A DNA stretch of 10,323 nt, taken from an uncultured Bacteroidales bacterium. Lineage in GTDB: Bacteria > Bacteroidota > Bacteroidia > Bacteroidales > UBA932. Made by a program: the position numbers and the translations under genes. The stretch is from NCBI GenBank assembly GCA_945983015.1, contig CAMFSN010000054.1, forward strand, positions 1 through 10,323. The letters run 5' to 3'. The notes beneath the pieces were generated by a model, which saw only the letters and a program-made list of their open reading frames with translations, did not search any database and was not told where the DNA came from. This document shows, in pieces, positions 1-7,512 of the stretch; positions within the stretch are counted from its first letter, which is position 1; every line of letters starts with the position of its first letter.

Positions 1-2
1 AA

Positions 3-1022
3 GCAGAAATAATAGCCTCTCCCGTAGTGGAGGACATCTCTACACAGAAATACCGTAAGCCGGAAGTATCCAAGATACGCTTTTCGGCCACATTTATCGC
101 TCCAAGCCAAATTCATTTCGTAGGCCCAGACTTGGACATCGAATTTAATACGGAAGATATGTTCCTGGTGCTCCAGAGCGGAAAATACAGCTTCAAATCC
201 GGAGATTTCAGCTTTATGGATCTGGAAGTCAAGGAGAAAGGACTCTGGTACATAAGACCGGACTATGCTAACAACACTGTATTTATCTGCAGGCCAGAGG
301 CCTGGATTATAGGAAGCGCCTGCACTTTCGGGTGGGAACTGGGTAATATGGAAGAGATTCCAAGCGCAAATGAAAGCGGAAGCATCCGCAGGTTCAAGAG
401 CATTCTATTCAGAACTGACGAGCAGACTCCGGGAGAACTTAAGATAGCCCTTCGTAAGAACGGATTATTTGAAATTCCTTTCCTGCGCCCTACTGCCGAC
501 AAGACTCCTGTAGGAGAAGGCGATATGGTTCTCTGGCAGTATGGAGAGAACGGCAATGACGACAAATGGGCAGTGGAACAGACCGGCATCTATACCATAA
601 GCCTCGACTACGAGAATATGCGCGTCAATTTCGAGAAATCCAGTGTGGAACTGCCAATTTACAGAATATGGATGGTGGGTGATGCCACTCCTGGAGGATG
701 GAACGCCTATCCGTTCCCTATCAAACTGCGTTACGACGGAGGAAACGAAAAAGACGGTATCTTTGTATATGAAGGCACATTGCAGGCTGGAGAATTCAAG
801 TTCCCTCTCCAGGAGCAGGATTGGTTCTCCCCTTACCTTATGCCTAAGAATGTGGATGAAAACAATCACGCAGCCCTTCCGGAAGATGGAGGAGAGAGTG
901 AGATGACACTTGTCGAAGCCGGTGGCCCTGATCAGAAATGGCTGGTGACAAGTGAGCAGACCGGTGATTACCTCCTCTATCTGGATGTGATAAATATGAA
1001 GATGAACGTTTACAAAAAATAA
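3..1022 (+). CDS. SusE/SusF-like outer-membrane glycan-binding protein, 5' end missing
   Basis: The reading frame is open to the left edge with no stop. The GTG at 27 is only an internal valine codon, so the true start and the lipoprotein signal lie outside the window. The visible 340 residues are tandem beta-sandwich modules of the SusE/SusF starch-binding type. The end of one module is visible (GLWYIRPDY, then NNTVFIC). A second runs from about 300 to 645, starting AWIIGSACTFGWEL and ending with KWAVEQTGIYTISLDYENM. A third runs from about 660 to the end, starting IWMVGDATPGGW and ending with KWLVTSEQTGDYLLYLD. The paired 'IGxA..GW' opening and 'KW.v...G.Y...lD..nM' ending are typical of this family. 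Such proteins are surface lipoproteins that hold alpha-glucans near a SusC/SusD transporter through aromatic residues. The stop is 2 bases before the next gene, so they are cotranscribed. The exact glycan is unknown. It could equally be called a DUF5116/DUF5019-type protein. Confidence 0.85.
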   Translation, partial: AEIIASPVVEDISTQKYRKPEVSKIRFSATFIAPSQIHFVGPDLDIEFNTEDMFLVLQSGKYSFKSGDFSFMDLEVKEKGLWYIRPDYANNTVFICRPEAWIIGSACTFGWELGNMEEIPSANESGSIRRFKSILFRTDEQTPGELKIALRKNGLFEIPFLRPTADKTPVGEGDMVLWQYGENGNDDKWAVEQTGIYTISLDYENMRVNFEKSSVELPIYRIWMVGDATPGGWNAYPFPIKLRYDGGNEKDGIFVYEGTLQAGEFKFPLQEQDWFSPYLMPKNVDENNHAALPEDGGESEMTLVEAGGPDQKWLVTSEQTGDYLLYLDVINMKMNVYKK

Positions 1023-1024
1023 AA

Positions 1025-2467
1025 ATGAATAATTCATTGCTTAAAGTAGTTTGTTTGATTGGATGTCTTCTTGCAGGCTTAAATTCCTGCAAGAAAGACA
1101 ATTCCGAAAGCGGATGGAAGCCGGATAATCTGGGACAGGATAAGATCGAAGTGGATGTGGACGGTAAGATTCACACTTACAAGGCTCCTATGTACTGGTC
1201 TGTCTATGAATACTGCAGAGAAGCGGAAAAGAATACCAACTCGAAGATAGATATGACCGAAGGCGAGTGGAAAAGAATGATTTCCTGGGTATCGGAAAAT
1301 CTGCTTCCTTACGGTTACGATATGATAGTCACCGATGGATTTATGGCTATGTGGAGTGATAATTCCGAGGCCTCCAAGGGCTATATGACCCATTATGGAG
1401 ACACCAAACTCACAGACCTGGTCCAATGGTGTAAGGAAAAAGGACTCAAGCTAGGTATTTACGACAACCCTCTCTGGATTCACGGAGACGACAGCAAGTT
1501 CATCGAAGGTACGGGTAAAACCCTCGGCTCGCTCAAATATAACAGCTCAGACAAGGTTCTCAAGCCGGAAAGCGCAGACTCCTTCCCTTGGGCAGTGCCA
1601 AGCCACAGCGGCTGCAAGGAATTCATAGACGGCTTCTTCAAATACTACAAGAACCTGGGCGTAGAGTACATCCGTATGGACTTTATGTGCCTATTCGAGA
1701 CAGGTGACGGAGCAGGAGGAATGCCAGGGAAAGGCTACGGGAGAGAGGAATACGAATTGGCCTTGAATTATATATGCGAATCCGCACAACGCTACGGGGT
1801 GTTTACGTCCATAGTGATGCCAACCCTGAAGGAAAATGGCAGGCTGGAGCTGAGCAAATGCAATGAATTCCGCTTCAGCGCAGATACCTTCGACGGAGGC
1901 TGGGGGCACGTATCCGACTGGTGCAGAGGAGAGTTCAGAGATGGGTTTTGGCCTACGACAAACAATATCTTCGACGGCTACATCGCGTGGTCGCAGTACA
2001 CCGGCAAGGATACGGCGATTCCGGACGGAGACTTCATAAGACTGAACGTAATGGAAAGCGAGTACGAGGCGATGAGCGAAATCAGTCTGCATCTGATGGC
2101 AGGAGGCCCTCTGCAGGCTTCCGACAGACCGGAGATGATAGAGGCCAAGGGGTGGACCTGGATATACCAGAACGAGGAGATGCTAGCCCTGAACAAGGAG
2201 CACTTCATCGGCAAGCCGCTAAGTTCGAACTTCTCCGATTCCAGATCCTGCATCTGGTACGGAAAGCGGAAAGACGGCAGCTATGTGGTCGCCCTTTTCA
2301 ACAGGGATGACGAAAAGGAGATGTATGTGAATTTCGCCGACCTGGGCATCTATGAAGAGATGAAAATAAGGGATCTCTGGTCACACCAGGACGAAGGCAG
2401 CGGCAAGGAAATCAAAGCCATAATCCCTCGCCACGGAGTGAAAGTAGTTCAATTAACGAGTTTATAA
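1025..2467 (+). CDS. GH27-like glycoside hydrolase lipoprotein (alpha-galactosidase / isomaltodextranase-type fold)
   Basis: This 480-residue protein starts with a lipoprotein signal and lipobox LNSC (Cys22), followed by KKDN, a charged stretch that would suit surface export in Bacteroidetes. The rest looks like a clan GH-D (beta/alpha)8 barrel with a C-terminal beta domain. YIRMDF holds the likely nucleophile Asp219. RFSADT holds the likely acid/base Asp287, matching the R-x-x-A-D pattern of human alpha-galactosidase A. A strand-1 motif VTDGFM lies near residue 103. LHLMAGGPLQASD (about 356-367) matches the family's 'hfslWa...aPL..s.D' stretch. The length fits GH27. Two galactose-recognition motifs differ: the usual DDxW is TDGF, and the usual CEWG after strand 5 is absent (TSIVMPTLKEN). 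It may therefore act on another alpha-linked sugar; GH27 also includes isomaltodextranase. It lies between a SusE/F-like gene and a GH97 gene with 2-3 base gaps, so it belongs to the glycan operon. Fold and catalytic residues are fairly sure; substrate is open. Confidence 0.75.
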   Translation: MNNSLLKVVCLIGCLLAGLNSCKKDNSESGWKPDNLGQDKIEVDVDGKIHTYKAPMYWSVYEYCREAEKNTNSKIDMTEGEWKRMISWVSENLLPYGYDMIVTDGFMAMWSDNSEASKGYMTHYGDTKLTDLVQWCKEKGLKLGIYDNPLWIHGDDSKFIEGTGKTLGSLKYNSSDKVLKPESADSFPWAVPSHSGCKEFIDGFFKYYKNLGVEYIRMDFMCLFETGDGAGGMPGKGYGREEYELALNYICESAQRYGVFTSIVMPTLKENGRLELSKCNEFRFSADTFDGGWGHVSDWCRGEFRDGFWPTTNNIFDGYIAWSQYTGKDTAIPDGDFIRLNVMESEYEAMSEISLHLMAGGPLQASDRPEMIEAKGWTWIYQNEEMLALNKEHFIGKPLSSNFSDSRSCIWYGKRKDGSYVVALFNRDDEKEMYVNFADLGIYEEMKIRDLWSHQDEGSGKEIKAIIPRHGVKVVQLTSL

Positions 2468-2470
2468 TCA

Positions 2471-4639
2471 ATGAAAAAAATACTTTTAGCCCTACTCAGC
2501 ATAATGCTGGGTACAGGGCTTTCAGCACAGGATGTCCAGACAGTCCTCTCTCCGGACGGAAATCTTCAACTTAAAGTATATACATCTCAGGGGCGTCCTT
2601 GCTATGAACTGAGTTATAAGGGGAAGAGTGTGCTGGAGCCTTCCAAACTGGGCTTTGACCTGCGTTGGGAGAGAGGATATAAAGAGGGCTTGAGCCTGGT
2701 GAGTGCCGAGCAGAACAGCGTGGATGAGATCTGGTATCCAGTATGGGGAGAATACGCCCAGGTGAGGAACCACTATAATGAACTGCTGACCAGATTCGAA
2801 CAGGAAGGCAGCGGAAGGGTTCTGCTGATAAGATTCCGGCTATTCAATGACGGACTGGGTTTCAGATATGAATTCCCAGAGCAGCCTACCCTGCATATCT
2901 TTCAGGTAAGCGAGGAACTCACGGAGTTTAATCTGGCACAGGACTACACGGCCTTCTGTATGCCTGGGGACTATGACACTAACGAATTCACCTACACCAC
3001 TGCTCCTATCTCAGAGCTAAGAGAAGAGCTTGTAAATCAGTCCCTTGCCCATAAGGGATACGAGGCCAAGTCTCAGGGTGACCTAGTTATACAGACCCCC
3101 GTGATGCTTAAGGGCAGCAATGGTCTGTACCTGAATATACACGAGGCCGCCCTGATCGACTACCCCGCTATGGAACTGAGCGTAGACGAGAAAAACTTTG
3201 TCTTCAGCTCCCTTCTGGTGCCTAACAAAAATGGAGAAAAGGCCTTCAAGATGGCTCCCTGCACTACGCCTTGGAGGACTGTCGTAGTGAGCGACAAGGC
3301 TACGGACATACTCGCCAGCCGCCTGATTTATAATCTCAACGAGCCTTGTAAGATAGAGGATACCTCCTGGATTCATCCCGTCAAATACGTCGGAGTATGG
3401 TGGGAGTACTTTGTGGGGATTGGCAAGACCTGGAACTACAGTTGGTATCGCAGTGCTGTTCCTGGAGTAACAGACTACACGAAACTGGAGCCGAATGGGA
3501 GGCACGGGGCTACGACAGAAAATGTTAAGAGATATATAGACTTTGCATCTGAAAACGGCTTTGGTGGAGTGCTGGTGGAAGGCTGGAACGAAGGTTGGGA
3601 AGACTGGAGCGCTTATGGGAGGGAGAGACTCTTCAGTTTCGACAGAGCCTATCCGGATTTCGACGTGGAAGAACTGCACAAATACGCCTCCGAGCGTGGG
3701 GTAAAGCTCATAATGCACCACGAAACCGGCTCAAATGCAGCAGATTATGAAAGACAGCTCGACGCCGCCTTCGACTTTATGAACGAGCACGGTTACGATG
3801 CCGTGAAGACCGGCTATGTGGGAGGCATCATTCCTAGAAGCGAGTATCACGCCAGCCAATGGATGGTGAACCACTACACTTATGTGGCTCAAAAGGCTGC
3901 GGAAAAGCACATAATGGTAAACAGCCACGAGGCCGTAAGGCCTACAGGGGTGAGCAGGACTTGGCCTAACTGGATGGCACAGGAATCCGCAAGAGGCACG
4001 GAGTTCGAGACTATGGGAGGAAACCCTGTGGACCACACCACCATACTGCCATTCACCAGGCTTATGGGCGGACCGATGGATTACACTCCTGGCATATTTG
4101 AGACCAGAATGTCCTATTACGAAGGCGGTTACAAGCAGGATCAGTGGGCCAAGACCACCATCGCAAGACAATTGGCCTTATATCTGACCATGTACTCCCC
4201 TATCCAGATGGCCTGCGACCTGCCGGAGAATTACAAGAGATTCCCTGACGCCTTCCAGTTCATCAAGGACGTGCCGGTGGATTGGGAAGACAGCCGATAT
4301 CTGGAGGCCGAGCCTGGAGATTACATCACGGTAGCCAGAAAGGCCAAGGACTGCGGGGATTGGTATGTGGGCTGCACGGCCGACGAGAACGGCCACATCT
4401 CCACGCTGAAGCTGGATTTCCTGAGCCCTGGTGCTCTCTACGAGGCCACAGTGTATGCCGACGCACCTGAGGCTCACTACGAGACTGCCCCTCAGGCTTA
4501 TGTTATAAAGACTTATGAACTTAGCTCTAAAGACTGCCTGCTTTTAAAGGCGGCTCCTGGAGGTGGATATGCAATCCGTTTCTGCCCTAAGGATGGAAAG
4601 TGTCCGAAAAAGGCTAAAAGTGTGAAAGTAAATCTATAA
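2471..4639 (+). CDS. GH97 alpha-glucosidase, SusB-like, inverting type
   Basis: This 722-residue protein begins with a signal peptide (cleavage likely after Ala19, SA|Q) and has no lipobox cysteine, so it should be periplasmic like SusB. An N-terminal beta-sandwich (about 20-300, opening VLSPDGNLQLKV) leads into a TIM barrel (about 301-600, from VGVWWEY) and a C-terminal beta domain. All glutamates of the SusB-type active site are visible: Glu418 in HHETG, Glu487 in NSHEAVRPTG, Glu505 in AQES and Glu511 in RGTE. Their spacing (69, 18 and 6 residues) equals that of Bacteroides thetaiotaomicron SusB Glu439, 508, 526 and 532, with a constant shift of 21. SusB uses Glu532 as acid and Glu439/Glu508 for the base and calcium site, and it inverts. 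Retaining GH97 alpha-galactosidases instead use an Asp nucleophile. This enzyme should release glucose from alpha-1,4- and possibly alpha-1,6-linked oligosaccharides. It starts 3 bases after the GH27-like gene. Confidence 0.93.
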   Translation: MKKILLALLSIMLGTGLSAQDVQTVLSPDGNLQLKVYTSQGRPCYELSYKGKSVLEPSKLGFDLRWERGYKEGLSLVSAEQNSVDEIWYPVWGEYAQVRNHYNELLTRFEQEGSGRVLLIRFRLFNDGLGFRYEFPEQPTLHIFQVSEELTEFNLAQDYTAFCMPGDYDTNEFTYTTAPISELREELVNQSLAHKGYEAKSQGDLVIQTPVMLKGSNGLYLNIHEAALIDYPAMELSVDEKNFVFSSLLVPNKNGEKAFKMAPCTTPWRTVVVSDKATDILASRLIYNLNEPCKIEDTSWIHPVKYVGVWWEYFVGIGKTWNYSWYRSAVPGVTDYTKLEPNGRHGATTENVKRYIDFASENGFGGVLVEGWNEGWEDWSAYGRERLFSFDRAYPDFDVEELHKYASERGVKLIMHHETGSNAADYERQLDAAFDFMNEHGYDAVKTGYVGGIIPRSEYHASQWMVNHYTYVAQKAAEKHIMVNSHEAVRPTGVSRTWPNWMAQESARGTEFETMGGNPVDHTTILPFTRLMGGPMDYTPGIFETRMSYYEGGYKQDQWAKTTIARQLALYLTMYSPIQMACDLPENYKRFPDAFQFIKDVPVDWEDSRYLEAEPGDYITVARKAKDCGDWYVGCTADENGHISTLKLDFLSPGALYEATVYADAPEAHYETAPQAYVIKTYELSSKDCLLLKAAPGGGYAIRFCPKDGKCPKKAKSVKVNL

Positions 4640-4654
4640 AAGACTAAATAATCC

Positions 4655-4662
4655 TATATTTG
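4655..4662 (+). promoter_or_regulatory. Candidate Bacteroidetes -7 box, close to the start codon
   Basis: TATATTTG matches the Bacteroidetes -7 consensus TAnnTTTG exactly. It ends 4 bases before the ATG at 4667, so transcription would begin at or next to the start codon. No TTTG -33 element is visible at the expected distance, which lowers confidence. If real, the fourth gene of the glycan locus can be expressed apart from the three genes before it. No terminator is seen in the 27-base gap, so readthrough is also possible. Confidence 0.45.
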
Positions 4663-4666
4663 TAAA

Positions 4667-6904
4667 ATGAAACACACACTTATAACACTAAGCATACTGG
4701 CTGGCTGTGCTAGCCTTATGCTATCTTGTAAACAGGATAAAATAGAACCGGTAGTGGATGACCCTAATGCAGAGTACGATTTCAGCTTCAGCCTTAGCGC
4801 TGATGAGAATATCTCCGTATCTCCTCAGTGGAAAGCGGGAGACATAGCCGGACTCTGCAAAGATGGTGGAATCGGCTCCCTGAAAAGTGCTGAGCTGAGT
4901 GAGGATGATTGTAATGGCGATGCCGCAGACTTTAAATTCAAGTCTCAGAAAGGCAGCTATCGCTTCTTCTACCCTCACAGCACGGCTTCATCCTATGATT
5001 ATTATGAATTTAAGATTAAGGCTGAACAGCACATCTCCGCAGTAGGCGAACTCCCTCAGGAACTTGCCCTGCTGGGAGAGGAAGATATGGAGTTCAGCAA
5101 GACTGCTACCGAGGCAGCCTGCACTTATACTAATGTAGCCGCCTATCTCGCAGTTCAGGTCTATGGCGTGGAGGGTGATACTCTTAAGAGCGTTACTCTT
5201 AAAAGTGAGAAGAGGCTTTCGGGATTATTCCACGTTAATAACAAGGCGGAGATTCTGGAAGAGGAGGAATTGGCAGCCACTTCTGTCAGCCTGGTGCTGG
5301 ATAGCGAGTACATCACTTCCGAGAGCCTGCAGAGTGCGGGGAAAATTTACGCTATGCTGATTCCTGGGGCTCCTGTTAGCGAGGTGGAAGTGACTACTGA
5401 CAAAGGACTCTATACCTTTAATTTAGCGGAGCCTCTAAGCGTGGCTTCAGGGAAGCTCGGCAGCCTCGAGTTGAAGATCGAAGCTAAACAAGATGGCGGA
5501 GAAGATGGAGGCAACGAAGGTGGCGAAGAAGGCGGAGAAGGTGGAAATGAAGGTGGAGAAGAAGGCGGAAATGAAGGCGGAAACGAAGGCGGGAACGAAG
5601 GCGGAAACGAAGGCGGTGAAGAAGGTGGAGAAGGTGGAGAAGGTGGAGAAGGTGGAGAAGGTGGAGAAGGTGGAAACGAAGGTGGTGAAGGCGGCGAAGG
5701 CGGTGAAGAAGGAGGTGAAGAAGGTGGAAATGAAGGAGGAGAAATAGATGAGGAGAAGGTGCCGGAGGCTCTGTATCTAATTGGCGATGCCACCGTGGCA
5801 GGCTGGAACTGCTGGGAACCAGTGGAACTCAAAAAGAATGGCAATGTCTTCAGTGTCGAGACCTATCTGGACAGTGCGGAAGGACTGGAAGGATTCAAAT
5901 TCATCACGACGATCGGCAGTTTTGATTATTGTGTAGTCAATGCCGGCGACAACAGGAGCATCAGCTACAAGGAATTCCCTCAGGGCGAGGACGACCGCAA
6001 ATTCACAATCTCTCACTTCGGACTTTACCTGATAGAAGTCGATTTCAACACCAAGACCCTGAGTCTAAGCGAAAGGGCTCCATATCTGGTCAGCGATTTC
6101 ACCAGCTATCATTTCGGAGCTGATTCTGAGCCTCTACAGCTAAAAGCTACAGGAAAAGAAGGTGAATTCAAGGCCCAGAGAGTCTTTATCTGGAACAAAT
6201 CCTATGAAGATGGCGGTGAGACCAAATACTGCACTAACGAATACAAGTTCGCCTTCAAAAAGACTGATGGAGAAGACATTGACTATAGCTTAAGCATTCA
6301 GCCAGATAACGATAAGACCTACGAAATCGCTATGGGTGAGGAGTATTACGAGAATGGAAACTCTAAGAAGGACGTATTGAAGAAGACCCTTGCAGCCAGA
6401 CTGGTAGGCCAAGTCGGAGCTATCGACTACGCTAACGGCTGGGTAGATTACAAATGGATGGTCAAGGGTTCCTACAATCATAAGTACTACGATATCACCC
6501 TGAACCTGAAGGATATGACTATGAGCATAGAGCTAAGTCAGGGCCAGGATTTTTACCTTGTGGGAATCAATGGCCTGTGGAGCGACCAGGCCCCTAAGGC
6601 GACTGCCGTAAACGGAGTGGCCACCTGGACCGTAGATGTGGACGTGAATACCGAGAACTGGGACGGCACCTTCAAGATCTGCGGAGTAAACACTACCAGT
6701 GATTTCTGGAACGGAGAGTGGTACAATGCCCAGCTCGATAACAGTGGCACCTGGTGGTGGGCGGAGAGCACCTACGGAGTTGAGACCCCTGTGCTTTTCG
6801 AGAACGTGGGAGGTCACGAGCGTAAATGGAAGATGACCGAATCCGGTAACTACACCTTTGTATTCGACTCGAAGAATCTGACTCTGAAAGTTAGCAAGAA
6901 CTAA
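4667..6904 (+). CDS. Surface lipoprotein: fimbrillin-like domain, Gly/Glu linker, SusE/F-like glycan-binding modules
   Basis: This 745-residue protein has a lipoprotein signal with lipobox MLSC (Cys21). Residues about 36-272 resemble the fimbrillin / Mfa-like domain: WKAGDIAGL near 55, YRFFYP near 98, and ISAVGELPQELALL. A strand pattern ending LSGLFHVNNKAE also fits that fold. Residues 277-359 are a linker of only Gly, Glu, Asn and one Asp. The C-terminal half carries SusE/F-like modules: about 368-471 (ALYLIGDATVAGWN to LIEVDFNTKTLSLSE), a more divergent one at about 472-624 (ending KWMVKG, DITLNLKDMTM), and about 628-745 (FYLVGINGLW, a tryptophan-rich middle, ending KWKMTESGNYTFVFDSKNL). 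The last module resembles the end of the first gene in this window. It most likely binds the same glycan at the cell surface, with the binding modules held away from the membrane. It sits last in the locus, before a terminator. The binding role is inferred; the fimbrillin part may only be a spacer or adhesin-like base. Confidence 0.8.
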   Translation: MKHTLITLSILAGCASLMLSCKQDKIEPVVDDPNAEYDFSFSLSADENISVSPQWKAGDIAGLCKDGGIGSLKSAELSEDDCNGDAADFKFKSQKGSYRFFYPHSTASSYDYYEFKIKAEQHISAVGELPQELALLGEEDMEFSKTATEAACTYTNVAAYLAVQVYGVEGDTLKSVTLKSEKRLSGLFHVNNKAEILEEEELAATSVSLVLDSEYITSESLQSAGKIYAMLIPGAPVSEVEVTTDKGLYTFNLAEPLSVASGKLGSLELKIEAKQDGGEDGGNEGGEEGGEGGNEGGEEGGNEGGNEGGNEGGNEGGEEGGEGGEGGEGGEGGEGGNEGGEGGEGGEEGGEEGGNEGGEIDEEKVPEALYLIGDATVAGWNCWEPVELKKNGNVFSVETYLDSAEGLEGFKFITTIGSFDYCVVNAGDNRSISYKEFPQGEDDRKFTISHFGLYLIEVDFNTKTLSLSERAPYLVSDFTSYHFGADSEPLQLKATGKEGEFKAQRVFIWNKSYEDGGETKYCTNEYKFAFKKTDGEDIDYSLSIQPDNDKTYEIAMGEEYYENGNSKKDVLKKTLAARLVGQVGAIDYANGWVDYKWMVKGSYNHKYYDITLNLKDMTMSIELSQGQDFYLVGINGLWSDQAPKATAVNGVATWTVDVDVNTENWDGTFKICGVNTTSDFWNGEWYNAQLDNSGTWWWAESTYGVETPVLFENVGGHERKWKMTESGNYTFVFDSKNLTLKVSKN
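5564..5611 (+). repeat. Four tandem 12-bp units (GGNE)
   Basis: Four consecutive units of the form GGCGGAAACGAA encode GGNE. They differ at single positions only: AAT for AAC in the first, GGG for GGA in the third. They lie inside the Gly/Glu linker. Confidence 0.9.
5624..5668 (+). repeat. Five perfect tandem 9-bp units (GGE)
   Basis: GGTGGAGAA occurs five times in a row without a mismatch and is followed by a partial sixth copy (GGTGGA). Perfect identity suggests recent slippage or expansion within the linker; gain or loss of units would change the protein by three residues at a time. Confidence 0.93.
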
Positions 6905-6923
6905 TACAGTTTTCTCTTATATT

Positions 6924-6956
6924 ATGCCCGTGCAGTCCTGTCTGTGCGGGCATTTT
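6924..6956 (+). terminator. Intrinsic terminator after the glycan locus
   Basis: The arms ATGCCCGTGCAG and CTGTGCGGGCAT pair over 12 bp with two G-T wobbles around a six-base loop (TCCTGT). The stem is followed at once by TTT and then a T-rich, A-rich stretch. It begins 20 bases after the stop of the large lipoprotein gene and separates the glycan locus from the next operon. Confidence 0.85.
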
Positions 6957-6987
6957 GTATTATTGCAATTTGTCAATAATTCAAGTA

Positions 6988-7021
6988 TTTGCACAGAATT
7001 AAAATAAAATTCTTATATTTG
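6988..7021 (+). promoter_or_regulatory. Bacteroidetes-type promoter for the second operon
   Basis: TATATTTG at 7014-7021 matches the -7 consensus TAnnTTTG, and TTTG at 6988-6991 is a -33 element 22 bases upstream (the usual gap is about 19-21). The surrounding DNA is AT-rich and follows a terminator, as expected at an operon start. The -7 box ends only 3 bases before the ATG at 7025, so the transcript should have almost no leader. Confidence 0.7.
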
Positions 7022-7024
7022 GCA

Positions 7025-7504
7025 ATGGTGCGATTAAAACAACTAATATTATTCTTATTGATGATCCTGCCTTTCCAGGTAATGGCGCAGGATTTCAAAC
7101 CTCTTGAGAAATACATCCAGACCAAATCCCACATCAAGGAAGGTGGAGTTGATGTGTTCAATTATCGTGGGCAGGACTACCTGATTGCAGTATCAACAGT
7201 GCAGGTGGTAACTTCCAAGGGGACCAAAACCGAGACTCAGTGCCGCACTGTGGGAAGTACGAAAGCAAAAAGGGATATGCTCTCTTTTGTCAATGGCTCC
7301 ACCATCAGCTCCTACACCGAACTGGTATTCTCGGAAAATGTACAGGATGGACCAGAAGGCCATAAAGTCGAAGCCTCACAAAACTACACCGAGGTAATCA
7401 AGGAGAGTGTAGTAGGTACAATCAACCAGATTACACCCCTCTGCGGCTGGTACTCTGAAGACGGCTCCGTCTATTATTACGCAACGATGAAACAAATTCA
7501 ATAA
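7025..7504 (+). CDS. Exported protein of unknown function, first gene of envelope operon
   Basis: This is a 159-residue protein with a signal peptide, cleavage likely after Ala21 (VMA|Q). I chose the ATG at 7025. An upstream in-frame TTG at 6989 would add 12 residues before the signal peptide and would overlap the promoter. The mature part has a strand (QDYLIAVSTVQVV), then a helix-like stretch with regular small residues (STKAKRDMLSFVNGSTISS). A later segment, SQNYTEVIKESVVGTINQITPLCGWYSEDGS, is followed by the strand YYYATMKQI. This order of strand, helix, helix, strand is reminiscent of the LPP20 / FlgT N-terminal fold seen in the genes that follow, but the resemblance is weak. No catalytic motif is seen. 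The next gene starts 8 bases downstream. Function unknown; an envelope role is inferred from the signal peptide and neighbours. Confidence 0.8.
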   Translation: MVRLKQLILFLLMILPFQVMAQDFKPLEKYIQTKSHIKEGGVDVFNYRGQDYLIAVSTVQVVTSKGTKTETQCRTVGSTKAKRDMLSFVNGSTISSYTELVFSENVQDGPEGHKVEASQNYTEVIKESVVGTINQITPLCGWYSEDGSVYYYATMKQIQ

Positions 7505-7512
7505 TTATTATT

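Larger units (their letters stand above)
5495..5743 (+). repeat. In-frame Gly/Glu/Asn repeat region
   Basis: 83 codons encode units of GGE, GGEE and GGNE without interruption. Every glutamate codon is GAA, while glycine codons mix GGT, GGC and GGA with one GGG, so the tract is purine-rich on the + strand. Unit lengths of 9 and 12 bases keep the frame whatever the copy number. The product should be a flexible, strongly acidic linker between the fimbrillin-like domain and the glycan-binding modules. Confidence 0.95.

Noticed and set aside
27..29. GTG as the start codon of the first gene
   Set aside because: The frame is open upstream to the window edge, the segment is already inside a SusE/F-like protein, and no signal peptide follows the GTG.
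3083..3721. Long open frame on the minus strand opposite the GH97 gene
   Set aside because: It has no recognisable domain, and the + strand carries a full GH97 protein with all catalytic residues there.
4640..4666. Terminator between the GH97 gene and the large lipoprotein gene
   Set aside because: No inverted repeat is visible in this 27-base AT-rich gap.
5495..5743. CRISPR-like or satellite array
   Set aside because: Units are 9-12 bases with no spacers and keep the reading frame, so it is a coding repeat.
5493..5747. Open + frame encoding a Lys/Glu/Val repeat
   Set aside because: It is a frame-shifted reading of the same repeat within a long, well-supported gene.
5410..5844. Open frame on the minus strand encoding a Pro/Ser-rich protein
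   Set aside because: It is the reverse reading of the Gly/Glu repeat, which contains no stops on that strand; no signal peptide or independent start context supports it.
6989..6991. TTG as the start of the 159-residue exported protein
   Set aside because: It lies in the -33 element and would place 12 residues before a normal signal peptide; the ATG at 7025 fits better.
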